A stretch of DNA of 64,000 nucleotides from Sandaracinaceae bacterium (GCA_020633075.1 JACKEI010000003.1:1-64000), one strand, 5' to 3'; shown: positions 45,462-53,970, counted from the stretch's first letter. The notes: generated by a model from the sequence alone, not told the origin. Made by a program: numbers and translations.

Positions 45462-48185
45462 TCAGTGCGGGAGCACCCACGCGTCGATCAGCACGCCTTC
45501 AGCCGGCGCGCGCATGGCCTCCGCCGGGCTGCCGGGACCGTCCCCGGCAGGGATCCACCCGGCGGGGATGTTGCCGAACACCCTGCGCGGAGGCTGGTGG
45601 GGCTGCCGGCGCCGGTCGTCTTCCAGGAGGATGCCGGGGCGATGCTCGAGCGCGCCGAGCCCCATGCTGCCGATGCCCGCTGCGCTGTGGCAGCTCAGGC
45701 AGAAGGCGTTGTCGGACGAGTCCGGACGCGGGCTCCCCGCTCGCAGTGGCCCCTCGGGGAAGATGATGGCGTTACGCAGCGACGTGGTGCCTGCTGGGAT
45801 GTTCGCCAAGGTCGCGGCGTTGTCCGCGCTGTAGTCGTGGAAGCAGGCGTAGCGCCCGTCAGCGGGGCGTGCTGCCGCCGCCGCCACTTCGGCGTGCGCC
45901 CACGCCGGGTAGAGCGCGGCCTGCGCCGCCAGGGCCTCGCCGCTCAGCTCCACCAGGGTGCCGCCCGCGTGGTTGCAGGCCACCTCCGGATCCACCGCGT
46001 GGGCGAGCACCTTGAAGTCATCCACCCAGCCACGCACGCCCGCGTCGCGGGCGCCCGAACGGCGGTCCGGACCACGTCCGAGGAACAGCTCACCCTCGTC
46101 CACACCGAAGAACGCGCGCGGCGCCTCGAAGCGGTCGAAGGGGAAGCCGTCCACCAACAGCGTCAGCTCGCGGTGGTCGCGGCGCACGTGCCAGGCGAGG
46201 TGCAGGAAGCCCGACGGGTGCGGCGGCAGCGCCACCTCGTGCTGGACGCGCTCGTCGAACACGTACTGCAGCGTCTGCCTGTCCACCAGACGCACGGAGC
46301 TCCCGTCCGGGAAGGAGAGCAGCGCGCGGGTGGCGCCCTCGGTGGTGCGCGGGTCCACGAAGAGGCCCACGTACCAGTCGTCGGCGATGGGCTCGGGCTG
46401 TGCCGGGGTCGCGTAGCGGATCTGGTTGTCCCCGCTCAGCCAGAAGCCACGGCCGTAGAAGCCCCCCAGAGCGACGGGCTCCGAGCGGCCCGTGCCGGCG
46501 TCCACCACGCCGTAGGCGGGCACCGGGAACGCCAGCGACGTGGCCGCGTTCTGGATGTGCACGTCCAGGCGGACGCTGTGGTCCAGCGTGTAGGCGCGCT
46601 GGTTGCTGATGCCCAGGTTCACGCCGATGACGCGCTGTTGCCCGTTCCAGTGGATGGGCACGCCGGTGGTCGCGTCCCCCTGCCCCCGGTTCTCGCGCAG
46701 CTGCGTGATGGTCGCCTGCATGTTCGAGACGATGTAGGCGCGCGGGTCCAGGAAGTCGTCGAACACCACCTCGTCGGTCGCGACGCCCGTGTTCATGATC
46801 CACACGACGTCCCGCGGGGTGACGGTGCGCGCCGCCGGGCGGTGGTTGAGCATGGCCTGCAGTGAGTCGAGGATGTTCTCGTTGCCGGGGTGCCCAGGTG
46901 CGCCGGAGCCGTAGCCGCGACCCGAGCCGAAGCGCACGGCCACGGGGTCCCCCGCGTCGTCCTTGTAGAGGTCCACCAGGTAGTGCGCGTCCGGACGCAT
47001 CCCCACGGACCAGTCCTGGTTGTTGATGCGCGCGTCCAGGTGCACCAGCTTGCCGTGGGTCCAGAGCCCCGCCACCAAGAAGCCCCGGTCGAAGTCGCTG
47101 TCGTACTCGAAGCGCTCGCAGCCCTCCACCACGCAGCGGCGGGGGTAGTCTTCCTGGGACTGCTCGGTGATGACCCCGGGCACGGCGGTCATGAACACGT
47201 TGGCGCCCTCGCGGTCCACCCAGGGGTAGCTCCCGCCCATGTCCTCACCGTCACCAATGAGCTCGCCCTCCGTGTCGCGGAAGGGGTACGCGGCGAGGCC
47301 GTAGCGCGCCATGTTCGGGTCGAAGGGGGCGTGGGAGATCGGGTGGAAGTCGGTCCAGCCGGTGACGTCGCAGGGGTCCGCGGAGTCCGGCAGCACCGAG
47401 TAGATCAGGTCGTAGGGGCGCAGAATCTGCTCCCCCGTGTTGGGATTGGTCCAGTAGCGGTTGGCGCCTCCCAGCCGGCCCGTGAGCAGCCGCCCGTCGA
47501 CGGTCACCGCCACCTCGGCCAGCTCGGGCGAGCTGGCGAGCACCGCGCCAGCGACGGAGTCGCCGAGCTCCACGCGCACGATGTTGGCTTGCGCGGTCTT
47601 GGGGGACGCCACCTCGACGGTGACAGGGGTGCCCCAGATCTGCAGCGTGAAGGAGGGCTGCGAGAGGGAGCTGATGACGGTGATGTCGTAGCAGTCGTTC
47701 GCCAGGTCCGTGCCGCAGGGGTACGGGTTCGGGCGCTCACCCGGGACGGGGAACTCCTCGGTCGGGTCACAGATGGAGTGGTGGCCGACCCGCAGCAAGC
47801 CCGGCACGGCGGCGGGGGGCAGCACGACCTCCACGGGGGTGGTGCTGGCCAGCAGCCGCGCGCCGATGGGCCCGGTCAGGATGGGCTCGTCCAGCGCCTC
47901 TGGGGCGAAGAGGTAGAACGAGAGCGTGGAGGGCCCGCCCTGGACCTTGAGCGCGACACGGCCGTCCATCGTCGTGCGCAGCCCCGGGATGAAGGGCGCG
48001 TTCCACTCGTTGTCGTCGTTCACCATGGCGACGTCGCGCAGGATGGCCGGCGGCTGCGGGGCGGGGTCGTAGCTGAGCGGCGCGGGCCCGCCTAGCGGCT
48101 GCCCGGTGGGCGATGAGCAGCTGGCCAGCCCCAGCAGGGCGGCGACGAGGGTGCGCAAGGCGGGCGAGGCGGACTGAGCGGTCAT
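45462..48185 (-). CDS. Large lipoprotein with LamG-like domain and single c-type haem motif
   Basis: The protein is about 907 residues from ATG 48185, with lipobox LLGLASCSS. The long N-terminal part (to about 560) is beta-rich, with paired Cys (CDPTEEF...CGTDLANDC) but no recognised domain. Residues about 570-740 look like a LamG/concanavalin-like jelly roll (GGFYGRGFWLSGDN, FLHLAWHVRRDHRELTLLVDG, GWVDDFKVLAHAVD). Near the C-terminus is one CxxCH haem motif, CLSCHSAAG, preceded by another Cys-rich piece. A haem-bearing lectin-like surface protein is unusual. It is the first gene of a three-gene operon with two exported hydrolases. Confidence 0.78.
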   Translation of the reverse strand: MTAQSASPALRTLVAALLGLASCSSPTGQPLGGPAPLSYDPAPQPPAILRDVAMVNDDNEWNAPFIPGLRTTMDGRVALKVQGGPSTLSFYLFAPEALDEPILTGPIGARLLASTTPVEVVLPPAAVPGLLRVGHHSICDPTEEFPVPGERPNPYPCGTDLANDCYDITVISSLSQPSFTLQIWGTPVTVEVASPKTAQANIVRVELGDSVAGAVLASSPELAEVAVTVDGRLLTGRLGGANRYWTNPNTGEQILRPYDLIYSVLPDSADPCDVTGWTDFHPISHAPFDPNMARYGLAAYPFRDTEGELIGDGEDMGGSYPWVDREGANVFMTAVPGVITEQSQEDYPRRCVVEGCERFEYDSDFDRGFLVAGLWTHGKLVHLDARINNQDWSVGMRPDAHYLVDLYKDDAGDPVAVRFGSGRGYGSGAPGHPGNENILDSLQAMLNHRPAARTVTPRDVVWIMNTGVATDEVVFDDFLDPRAYIVSNMQATITQLRENRGQGDATTGVPIHWNGQQRVIGVNLGISNQRAYTLDHSVRLDVHIQNAATSLAFPVPAYGVVDAGTGRSEPVALGGFYGRGFWLSGDNQIRYATPAQPEPIADDWYVGLFVDPRTTEGATRALLSFPDGSSVRLVDRQTLQYVFDERVQHEVALPPHPSGFLHLAWHVRRDHRELTLLVDGFPFDRFEAPRAFFGVDEGELFLGRGPDRRSGARDAGVRGWVDDFKVLAHAVDPEVACNHAGGTLVELSGEALAAQAALYPAWAHAEVAAAAARPADGRYACFHDYSADNAATLANIPAGTTSLRNAIIFPEGPLRAGSPRPDSSDNAFCLSCHSAAGIGSMGLGALEHRPGILLEDDRRRQPHQPPRRVFGNIPAGWIPAGDGPGSPAEAMRAPAEGVLIDAWVLPH

Positions 48186-48448
48186 GGTGGAGCCAAGGGG
48201 GGGTGAGTGACGGCGACAGCGTCCGGAGCTACGCCCAAGCGATGGCGAGGAGCGCGCGCAGACGTCCCGGTGGCGGTCCGTGGGCACGCTCCGCCGCGAG
48301 GATGTAGGCCACGAGAACTCGCGTCGACAACGAGGGTGACCAAGCGGTGTGTGAAACTGTAGGCCAAGGACGGCGCCCTGCGCCTATCATTTTCAGACAT
48401 TGAGCTATCCGGAAGCCCCTCGAGGGTCTGCGCCCCCCGGCGCCCGGG

Positions 48449-48763
48449 CTACCCGGCGCCAAACCAGCGGCGGCGCATGGCTTGGAGGAAGGTGCGGTCC
48501 ACGGGGAAGCCGGACGCCGAGCCGATGACCGAGTCGATGCCGCAGCGCGGGCACAGCGCGGTGACGCCGACCCCGTCGACTTGGTCCGTGAATTCCACGA
48601 TGGTGGTCGGCGCGAACGTGGCCAGGCAGTAGAAGCAGCCGCAGAGGTCGCTCGCGAGGACCTCGTCGCGGTGCGCGATGGACCTCGTGTGTGCGCCCGT
48701 GACGTCCTGCTCGAAGACGCCGGTCGGGATGGCCTTGGGTCGCAGCTCGAGGGGCATGTTCAC
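48449..48763 (-). CDS. Small zinc-ribbon-like cytoplasmic protein
   Basis: The 104-residue protein has the pattern DLCGCFYCLATFAPTTIVEF and ALCPRCGIDSVIGSASG, i.e. CxxC pairs (CFYC and CPRC) forming a zinc ribbon. It matches a widely spread family annotated as hypothetical cytoplasmic protein. ATG 48763 or 48757 can start it. The role is unknown; homologues are often seen near toxin/immunity genes. It is encoded alone. Confidence 0.78.
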   Translation of the reverse strand: MNMPLELRPKAIPTGVFEQDVTGAHTRSIAHRDEVLASDLCGCFYCLATFAPTTIVEFTDQVDGVGVTALCPRCGIDSVIGSASGFPVDRTFLQAMRRRWFGAG

Positions 48764-48789
48764 GTACTCGCGAACAGCTCTGGCAGCGC

Positions 48790-49197
48790 CACCTCAGCGA
48801 GCTCCGAGACCACCGCCACCATCGCAGCCACGGGGTCGAGCTCGCCGCTGGCCACCACCGAAGCAGGCGGCACGTCGAGGGTGAGCTACGTGCTGACGGC
48901 GCGCCCGACGGCGGCCGTGAGCTTCACGCTGAGCGTGAGCGTGCCCAGCGAAGCCAGGGTCAGCCCCAGCACGCTGACCTGGACCAGGGCGCGGGCAACC
49001 CCGACCAAGGGGCGCCGCGCGACCAGGGCACGGTCGACGCGGGTCCCTCGGGCAGGGGCGGGGGCTGCTCCCTGAGCGACCGCAGCGCGCCTACGCCGTG
49101 GTCCGTGTTGCTGGTGGGGCTCGCCCTGCTGGTGGCGCGCCGCCGTCGGGCCAGCCTGCGCTCGCTAGCAACGGTTCAGGCGAACAGCGCCGTGTAG
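48790..49197 (+). pseudogene. Remnant of a Calx-beta repeat protein with MYXO-CTERM tail (frameshifted)
   Basis: In one frame, about 48850-48978 encodes a Calx-beta-like piece (TEAGGTSRVSYVLTARPTAA ... VSPSTLTWT). From about 48979 a different frame encodes an Asp-Gln-Gly-rich linker (LDQGAGNPDQGA), then GGGCSLSDRS, a hydrophobic helix (WSVLLVGLALLVA) and RRRRAS, stopping at 49197, a MYXO-CTERM sorting tail. The two parts fit one protein only if a frameshift is assumed near 48980. No start codon, signal peptide or N-terminal half remains, so the left limit is approximate. The 412-bp space between flanking genes holds nothing else. Confidence 0.6.
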
Positions 49198-49628
49198 CGC
49201 CTCTGCATCTCCTCGGGGGTGAGCTCTTCGAGCGAGTGCCCGATGAGCCACTCGTGGCCGAACGGGCAGCGCACCGCGCCTGCGCGCTCGCCGTAGAACT
49301 GGTCTTGGGGCGCGCGCAGCAACGTGCCGCCTGCGGCCACGGCCTTGTCGAGGACGGCGTCGGCGTCGGCGACGTGCAGGTGGATGGACAGCGGGGCGCG
49401 CGGCGCGTCTGGCGCAGGCTGCTCGGGCGGCGCGAGCAAGCCCATCTCGGGGAAGGGGTCCGACATCATCAGGACGGTGCCGCCGAAGTCGACCTCGGCG
49501 TGGCCCACGCGCCCGCTCGGCTCGACGAGGCGATAGAGCTCCCGCGCGCCGAAGACAGCGGTGTAGTAGGTGATGGCGGCGCCGCAGTCACGCACGCGCA
49601 AGTAGGGGTAGAGCGGTTGGTGGGACAT
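49176..49628 (-). CDS. VOC-family (PhnB/glyoxalase-like) protein
   Basis: The 150-residue protein is a vicinal-oxygen-chelate fold: YPYLRVRDCGAAITYYTAVF at the N-terminus, VGHAEVDFGGTVLMM, SIHLHVADADAVLDKAVAAGG, and DQFYGERAGAVRCPFGHEW, the PhnB-like signature. Such proteins bind metals or bleomycin-type ligands or act as isomerases/glyoxalases. It is 48 bp downstream of the AraC-type regulator in the same direction, so the pair is probably co-transcribed. Its 3' end overlaps the MYXO-CTERM remnant. Confidence 0.9.
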   Translation of the reverse strand: MSHQPLYPYLRVRDCGAAITYYTAVFGARELYRLVEPSGRVGHAEVDFGGTVLMMSDPFPEMGLLAPPEQPAPDAPRAPLSIHLHVADADAVLDKAVAAGGTLLRAPQDQFYGERAGAVRCPFGHEWLIGHSLEELTPEEMQRRYTALFA

Positions 49629-49676
49629 GGGCTCACTGTGCCGCGCCCCCGTTCACCCGTCTTGAACGAAATCGAA

Positions 49677-50570
49677 CTACCGCGGAGGTTTCACCAGCAG
49701 GTGGTACGCATGCTCGGGGCGCTGGCCGCGGTAACGCGCGGGCGTGGTGCCGCTGAACTCGCGGAACTCCCGCGTGAGGTGCGCTTGGTCCGCGTACCCG
49801 CAGCGCAGGGCCAGCGCGGAGAGAGACTCGCTCCCCTGTTGGCAGGCCGTCAGCGCGCGACGGAAGCGCTGCATGCGCGCCCAGCGCTTGGGGGTGAGGC
49901 CAATGGCTTCTTCGAAGAGGGCCGTCAGGTGGCGATGACTGTAGCCCGTCTCGCGCGCGAGCGCGCGCACCGACGTGGTGTCGGTGAGTGGGTCAATGCC
50001 GGCCCGCGCAAAGTGAGCCAGGGCATGGGCGACGGCAGGGTGTAGCGCGGGCGGCTCGCGGAGCTGTTGGATCAAGAGGGCCTCGAAGCGTGCGAGTCGC
50101 GCGTTCGCGTCGGGCAGCGCGAGGAGCTGCTCGCACCAGGCGTCCGCGACAGGGCCCAGCACCTCCGCGAGCGGCGTGTGCACGTCGGCCAAGACCCGCC
50201 CGCTTGCCCCTAGCAGCGCGGCCGTTGCGCCAGGCCGCAGCTGCGCGCCCACCGTTTCCGAGCCGGGCGCGTGGCGCTTCGCGTAGGGGGCCGCGCGCGG
50301 CCCGCCCACCACCCCGCCGCAGATCGTGGTCTCGGTGATGAGGTCGGTCGACACGAGCCGCAGAGGTGGCCCCGCGAGGCGCAGCACCACGTGCGCGAGC
50401 CCCGTGGGCAGCACCTGCTCCAGCGGCGCGTGGGCGCTCCCTCCGTGACCGAGTGGACCTCCGCCAACGGGCCTGCGCGCCGTCGAGGCCTGAGGCCCCG
50501 CCGAGCTGGCCCACAGCAAGGTCACGTAGGGTGCCAGCTGCGCACCTGGACGCCGTCGCGCTAGCAGCAC
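49677..50570 (-). CDS. AraC-family transcriptional regulator
   Basis: The protein is about 297 residues from GTG 50570. The N-terminal DUF6597-type domain (PGAQLAPYVTLLWAS...) precedes a C-terminal AraC HTH: VRALARETGYSHRHLTALF and SALALRCGYADQAHLTREFR, FSGTTPARYR. The same frame extends to 50708, but the upstream residues (VYVAMSLDGVIAG) belong to a different family (RibD/DHFR-like), so the longer ORF is probably a chance fusion after a deletion. The true start is uncertain. It likely regulates the VOC gene downstream. Confidence 0.82.
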   Translation of the reverse strand: MLLARRRPGAQLAPYVTLLWASSAGPQASTARRPVGGGPLGHGGSAHAPLEQVLPTGLAHVVLRLAGPPLRLVSTDLITETTICGGVVGGPRAAPYAKRHAPGSETVGAQLRPGATAALLGASGRVLADVHTPLAEVLGPVADAWCEQLLALPDANARLARFEALLIQQLREPPALHPAVAHALAHFARAGIDPLTDTTSVRALARETGYSHRHLTALFEEAIGLTPKRWARMQRFRRALTACQQGSESLSALALRCGYADQAHLTREFREFSGTTPARYRGQRPEHAYHLLVKPPR

Positions 50571-50659
50571 GAGACGCCGCGGTGACGGGCGCGGCGTCGA
50601 ACGCGGCGCGGGCGAGCGGGATGCATGCCCGCGAGCATAGCGAGCCCGTTCGTACGCGA

Positions 50660-50718
50660 CCAGCGCCGGGCCCGCGATGACGCCGTCGAGGGACATGGCC
50701 ACGTACACGTGAGTTCAT
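50660..50718 (-). pseudogene. 5' fragment of a RibD/dihydrofolate-reductase-like gene
   Basis: ATG at 50718 reads MNSR and, after a small frame slip, VYVAMSLDGVIAG, which is the typical N-terminus of RibD-C/DHFR-family reductases. Nothing resembling the rest of that family follows. About 60 bp remain, in frame with the AraC gene. Recognition rests on a short motif. Confidence 0.35.
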
Positions 50719-50800
50719 CTCAGGCGCGCGAGGCCAAGGGGGTCTCCGCGGCAGCACCCTGGAGGAACGTAGAAAAGGTAGCCGTCGCGCTATGTTTTTC

Positions 50801-50845
50801 TTGACCCGCGTTCGCGGGTCGTCAATACATAGCCAAATGGCTATG
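50801..50845 (+). promoter_or_regulatory. Promoter with two tandem palindromes overlapping the ArsR-gene start
   Basis: GACCCGCG-TT-CGCGGGTC (50803-50820) and CATAGCCA-AA-TGGCTATG (50828-50845) are perfect inverted repeats. TTGACC (50801-50806) and ATACAT (50825-50830) could be -35 and -10 boxes, putting the transcript start at or near the ATG codons at 50837/50843. This fits autoregulation of a leaderless ArsR gene; it is prediction. Confidence 0.5.
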
Positions 50846-51169
50846 CATTCGAGCAGCTTGCCCACGGTCTTCGCCGCCCTCTCGGACGCCACGCGCTTCG
50901 CCGTGGTGGAGCGCCTGATCGCCGGACCCGCGAGCGTGTCGGACCTCGCGGCGCCGTTCTCGATGGCTGGGCCGAGCTTCCTCAAGCACTTGCGCGTGCT
51001 CGAGGACGCGGGACTCGTGAGCTCCGAGAAGACGGGCCGAGTCCGCACGGTGACGTTGGTGCCCGCGCGTCTCAACGACGTGGCGGACTGGTTCGCCTGG
51101 CACCGACGTGAGTGGGACGCGCGCTTCGATCGCTTGGGCGCGCTGCTGAACGAAGGAGACGACCAATGA
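50837..51169 (+). CDS. ArsR-family (MarR-like wHTH) regulator
   Basis: The protein is about 110 residues from ATG 50837 (ATG 50843 is also possible). The winged-helix domain is FAALSDATRFAVVERLIAGP, SVSDLAAPFSMAGPSFLKHL, RVLEDAGLVSSEKTGRVRTV, the usual ArsR-type order for regulators paired with AHSA1/SRPBCC genes. No metal-binding Cys cluster is present, so it is not a classical metal sensor. The stop overlaps the SRPBCC start (ATGA). The promoter has two palindromes overlapping the start. Confidence 0.9.
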   Translation: MAMHSSSLPTVFAALSDATRFAVVERLIAGPASVSDLAAPFSMAGPSFLKHLRVLEDAGLVSSEKTGRVRTVTLVPARLNDVADWFAWHRREWDARFDRLGALLNEGDDQ

Positions 51170-51630
51170 CCGAAATCCGCCACGAGAGCTTCACCATCAC
51201 CCGCACCTACGCGAAGTGCCGGGCGCACGTCTGGTCGGCCTGGTCCGACGGGCGCAAGAAGCGGAGCTGGATGGTGGGCGACCACATGACCGCATCGCCG
51301 AGCGCCTTCGCGTTCGACTTCAGCGTGGGCGGCGTGGAGCGCCATCAGTTCGCCTCGCCCATGGGCAAGCACGAGAACCACACCACCTATTTCGACATCG
51401 CGGCCGAGGAGCGCATCGTGTTCGCGTACTCCATGTCGCTGAACGGGCGAGTCCACTCCGTCTCCGTGGCCACGGTTACGTTCGCGGATGCAGGCGGCGG
51501 GACGCGCGTGGAGTTCAGCGAGCAGATCACGCTCATCGGCGAGTCCGACGGATCGGAGGGCCGCAAGCACGGGTGGACGGCCCTGCTCGAGAGCGTGGAC
51601 AGGGTCCTCACCGCAGAGCTGCCTGCTTGA
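51166..51630 (+). CDS. SRPBCC/AHSA1-family protein
   Basis: The 154-residue protein is an activator-of-Hsp90-ATPase-like START-fold protein: FTITRTYAKCRAHVWSAWSD, MVGDHMTASPSAFAFDFSVG, then TTYFDIAAEERIVFAYSMSL, and GGTRVEFSEQITL with a C-terminal helix GWTALLESVDRVL. Such proteins bind a hydrophobic ligand and are often encoded with ArsR regulators, as here (4-bp overlap). Confidence 0.9.
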   Translation: MTEIRHESFTITRTYAKCRAHVWSAWSDGRKKRSWMVGDHMTASPSAFAFDFSVGGVERHQFASPMGKHENHTTYFDIAAEERIVFAYSMSLNGRVHSVSVATVTFADAGGGTRVEFSEQITLIGESDGSEGRKHGWTALLESVDRVLTAELPA

Positions 51631-51723
51631 TGGGCCAGCTCGAGGTCAGCCTCCCAGGCTGGAGAATACGCCTCATCCACGTATAGAGAATGAGCCAGAT
51701 ACCAGCCCACCTGCACTGCGCCC

Positions 51724-51873
51724 GTGGAAGACGACTGGTGCGACCAGCTGCGGGTGAACCTGCAGCAGCAGGACGGCGCGGCGTCGTACGCGGGCTGGAT
51801 CACGGCCGACAACCCCGGAGCGGGCGGAGAGCCAGCGAACGCATCGGCGGAGTCTACGTTCTCGCACGCTTGA
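51724..51873 (+). pseudogene. Possible 3' remnant of a secreted-protein gene
   Basis: A 49-codon open frame reads VEDDWCDQLRVNLQQQDGAA then SYAGWITADNPGAGG, coding-like in composition, with a further Cys-containing stretch in frame upstream (YQPTCTAP) that begins right after a stop codon. It has no signal peptide and no recognised family. It fills most of the 274-bp space between the SRPBCC and TetR genes, and its stop lies in the TetR promoter. Confidence 0.25.
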
Positions 51874-51898
51874 CAAAAATGAACATGTCATTCATTTA
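51870..51898 (+). promoter_or_regulatory. Promoter/operator of the TetR-amidase unit
   Basis: TTGACA (51870-51875), 17 bp, then CATTTA (51893-51898) would start transcription at about the GTG codon (51905). AATGA-ACATG-TCATT (51878-51892) lies between the boxes, a position suited to autorepression. The half site matches the one at 40050-40063. Confidence 0.48.
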
Positions 51899-51904
51899 AC
51901 GGGC

Positions 51905-52531
51905 GTGGCGCAACGACTGAAGCCCGAACTCCGCTCTCGCATCTTGGACGCCGCACGCGAGGTCTTCGCCGACGGCGGGTACGCGGGCGCGACCATGGCG
52001 AAGGTCGCCTCGTGCGCAGGGATCTCTACCGGAAACGTCTACCGCTACTTCCGCAACAAGGACGAGCTCTTCGAGTGCGTCGTCCCGGACTCGCTCCGGC
52101 GCCGCTTCCTGGCGCTGGTCCACGACCGTGTCGCGGCGCTGGGGCGTGCCCCCGCCATCGACGCGCCCGACGCGCCGGCCGAGAGCGCCGCCGAGGCGCT
52201 GCTCGCCTTCTTCGTCGCCCACCGGCGCGAGGCCATCATCTTGCTCGCGGGCGCCGACGGGTCTTGCCACGAGGGCTTCGACGCGCTCTTCACCGACGCC
52301 CTCTACGAGCAGGCCGAGGCGCAGCTCACCGCAGGAGGCGCGCGTCTCTCCCCGCCGGAGCGGCTCGTGCTGCGGACCGTCTTCGAGAACACCGTGCGCA
52401 TGCTCGCCGCCATCCTCGCCGCCGACGACGACGAGGCTCGCATCCGCGCCGCCTTCGCGGCGTTTTGGCGCTATCAGCTCGCCGGCCTGGCCGGATTTGC
52501 CGAGGGAGTAGAACGATGCACGACGACTTGA
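51905..52531 (+). CDS. TetR-family transcriptional regulator
   Basis: The 208-residue regulator starts with GTG. The N-terminal HTH is RSRILDAAREVFADGGYAGA, KVASCAGISTGNVYRYFRNK (about 32-51), followed by a C-terminal helical ligand domain. Its 3' end overlaps the amidase gene by 16 bp, so they are co-transcribed and the amidase is a likely target or ligand-modifier. A palindrome lies between its promoter boxes, and a similar half site lies at the acyl-CoA dehydrogenase start. Confidence 0.9.
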   Translation: MAQRLKPELRSRILDAAREVFADGGYAGATMAKVASCAGISTGNVYRYFRNKDELFECVVPDSLRRRFLALVHDRVAALGRAPAIDAPDAPAESAAEALLAFFVAHRREAIILLAGADGSCHEGFDALFTDALYEQAEAQLTAGGARLSPPERLVLRTVFENTVRMLAAILAADDDEARIRAAFAAFWRYQLAGLAGFAEGVERCTTT

Positions 52532-53970
52532 ACACCATGGACGCGGTAGCGATCGCGGAGCGCATCCGCGACGGTGCGCTCTCGGCCGAGGAAGCCACCC
52601 GCGCCGCGATCGCGCGGATCGAGCAGCTCGATCCGGAGATCGGCGCCATCGCGCACCGGGACTTCGAGCGCGCACTCGAGCGCGCGCGCGGCCGGCTCAC
52701 GGGGCCCCTCGCGGGTGTCCCCTTCTTGCTGAAGGACCTCCTCCCATACCCGGGCCAGCCGTGTGCCATGGGGTCGCGGCTCTTCGCCGCGCACGCGCCG
52801 GAGGTCGCCCCACCGCTGGCCCAGGCGTACGACGCGGCGGGCCTCGTCACACTGGGCCGCACCACGTCCTCCGAGCTCGGGTTGCTGGGGAGCACCGAGT
52901 CGCTCCTCAACGGGCGGACCCACAACCCCTGGGACCTGCAGCGCAGCGCGACCGGGTCGTCGGGCGGTGCGGCAGCGGCGGTCGCATCCGGGATGGTGCC
53001 GCTCGCCCACGCCAGCGACGGGGGCGGCTCCATCCGCATCCCAGCGGCGATGTGCGGGCTCTTTGGCTTCAAGCCCAGCCGCGGGCGCATGCGCGCCAAC
53101 GGACAGGAGGACCCCATCGGCCTTGTGGCGGAGCACTGTGTGTCCGTCAGCGTGCGGGACAGCGCGACGTTGCTCTCGGTGTCCGAGGTGCTCGAGCATC
53201 CGGATGGCCCCGTCGGGCTCGTGACGGGCCCGAACCCGAGGCGTCTTCGGATTGGCGTCTACGCGCGCACGCTCATGGGCGAGGCCCCGGACGACGAGGT
53301 GGCTGTGGCGCTCGCCGAGGCCGTGGCGCTCTGCGAGGCGCTTGGACATCGCGTCGAGCCGTGCGACGGCCCTACTCTGGTCAGCGGCGCTGCGGTCTCG
53401 TCGGCGTTCTTCACGCTCGCGGGTGCTGGCATCGCGCAGATCGCTGCGGCCGTGAAGCCCGTGCTCGGCCGCGAGCCGGGCCCCGACGAGCTCGAGCCGT
53501 TCACGTTGGCCCTCTTGGCGCGATTCCGCGCCGCCCCCGAGGGGGCCATGGAGCGCGCACTCTCCGCGATCGCAGAGAACGGCGCGGCCATGCGAGGGTT
53601 CCTCGAGCGCTACGACGTGGTGCTCTGCCCCACCACACCGCTCACAGCGCCGCCGCTCGGCTTTCTCGACCCGCGGCTCCCGGCGGACACGCTCCTCGCG
53701 CGCACCGAGCGACTCGCGGGCTACACCGCGATCCACAACATGGCAGGTGTCCCCGCGATGAGCGTGCCCCTCGGTCAGACGCCGGCGGGTCTCCCCATCG
53801 GAATCCAGTTCGCAGCCCCCGCCGGTGCGGACGCGCTCTTGCTCGCGCTGGCATTCGAGCTCGAGCACGCGGCCCCGTGGGCCCATCGGCGCGCGCCCCA
53901 CGCTTGGCGCGCGGCAGCCGACGCGGAGACGCACGCCCCGGTCGTCGGCCCCTCGGCCGCGACGCGGTGA
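52516..53970 (+). CDS. Amidase signature family enzyme
   Basis: The 484-residue enzyme has the amidase Ser-cisSer-Lys triad: K73 in PFLLKDLLPY, S149 in ATGSSGGAAAAVASG, S172 in GGGSIRIPA, plus GFKPSRGR and a C-terminal LCPTTPLTAPP and AGVPAMSVPLG. It hydrolyses a carboxamide, with the physiological substrate unknown. The gene overlaps the TetR gene by 16 bp, a regulator-enzyme unit. No signal peptide; cytoplasmic. Confidence 0.93.
   Translation: MHDDLNTMDAVAIAERIRDGALSAEEATRAAIARIEQLDPEIGAIAHRDFERALERARGRLTGPLAGVPFLLKDLLPYPGQPCAMGSRLFAAHAPEVAPPLAQAYDAAGLVTLGRTTSSELGLLGSTESLLNGRTHNPWDLQRSATGSSGGAAAAVASGMVPLAHASDGGGSIRIPAAMCGLFGFKPSRGRMRANGQEDPIGLVAEHCVSVSVRDSATLLSVSEVLEHPDGPVGLVTGPNPRRLRIGVYARTLMGEAPDDEVAVALAEAVALCEALGHRVEPCDGPTLVSGAAVSSAFFTLAGAGIAQIAAAVKPVLGREPGPDELEPFTLALLARFRAAPEGAMERALSAIAENGAAMRGFLERYDVVLCPTTPLTAPPLGFLDPRLPADTLLARTERLAGYTAIHNMAGVPAMSVPLGQTPAGLPIGIQFAAPAGADALLLALAFELEHAAPWAHRRAPHAWRAAADAETHAPVVGPSAATR

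Noticed and set aside
44106..46865. 919-residue plus-strand open frame
   Set aside because: Antisense to the hydrolase and LamG lipoprotein genes, with Arg/His/Gly-rich composition and no start signals.
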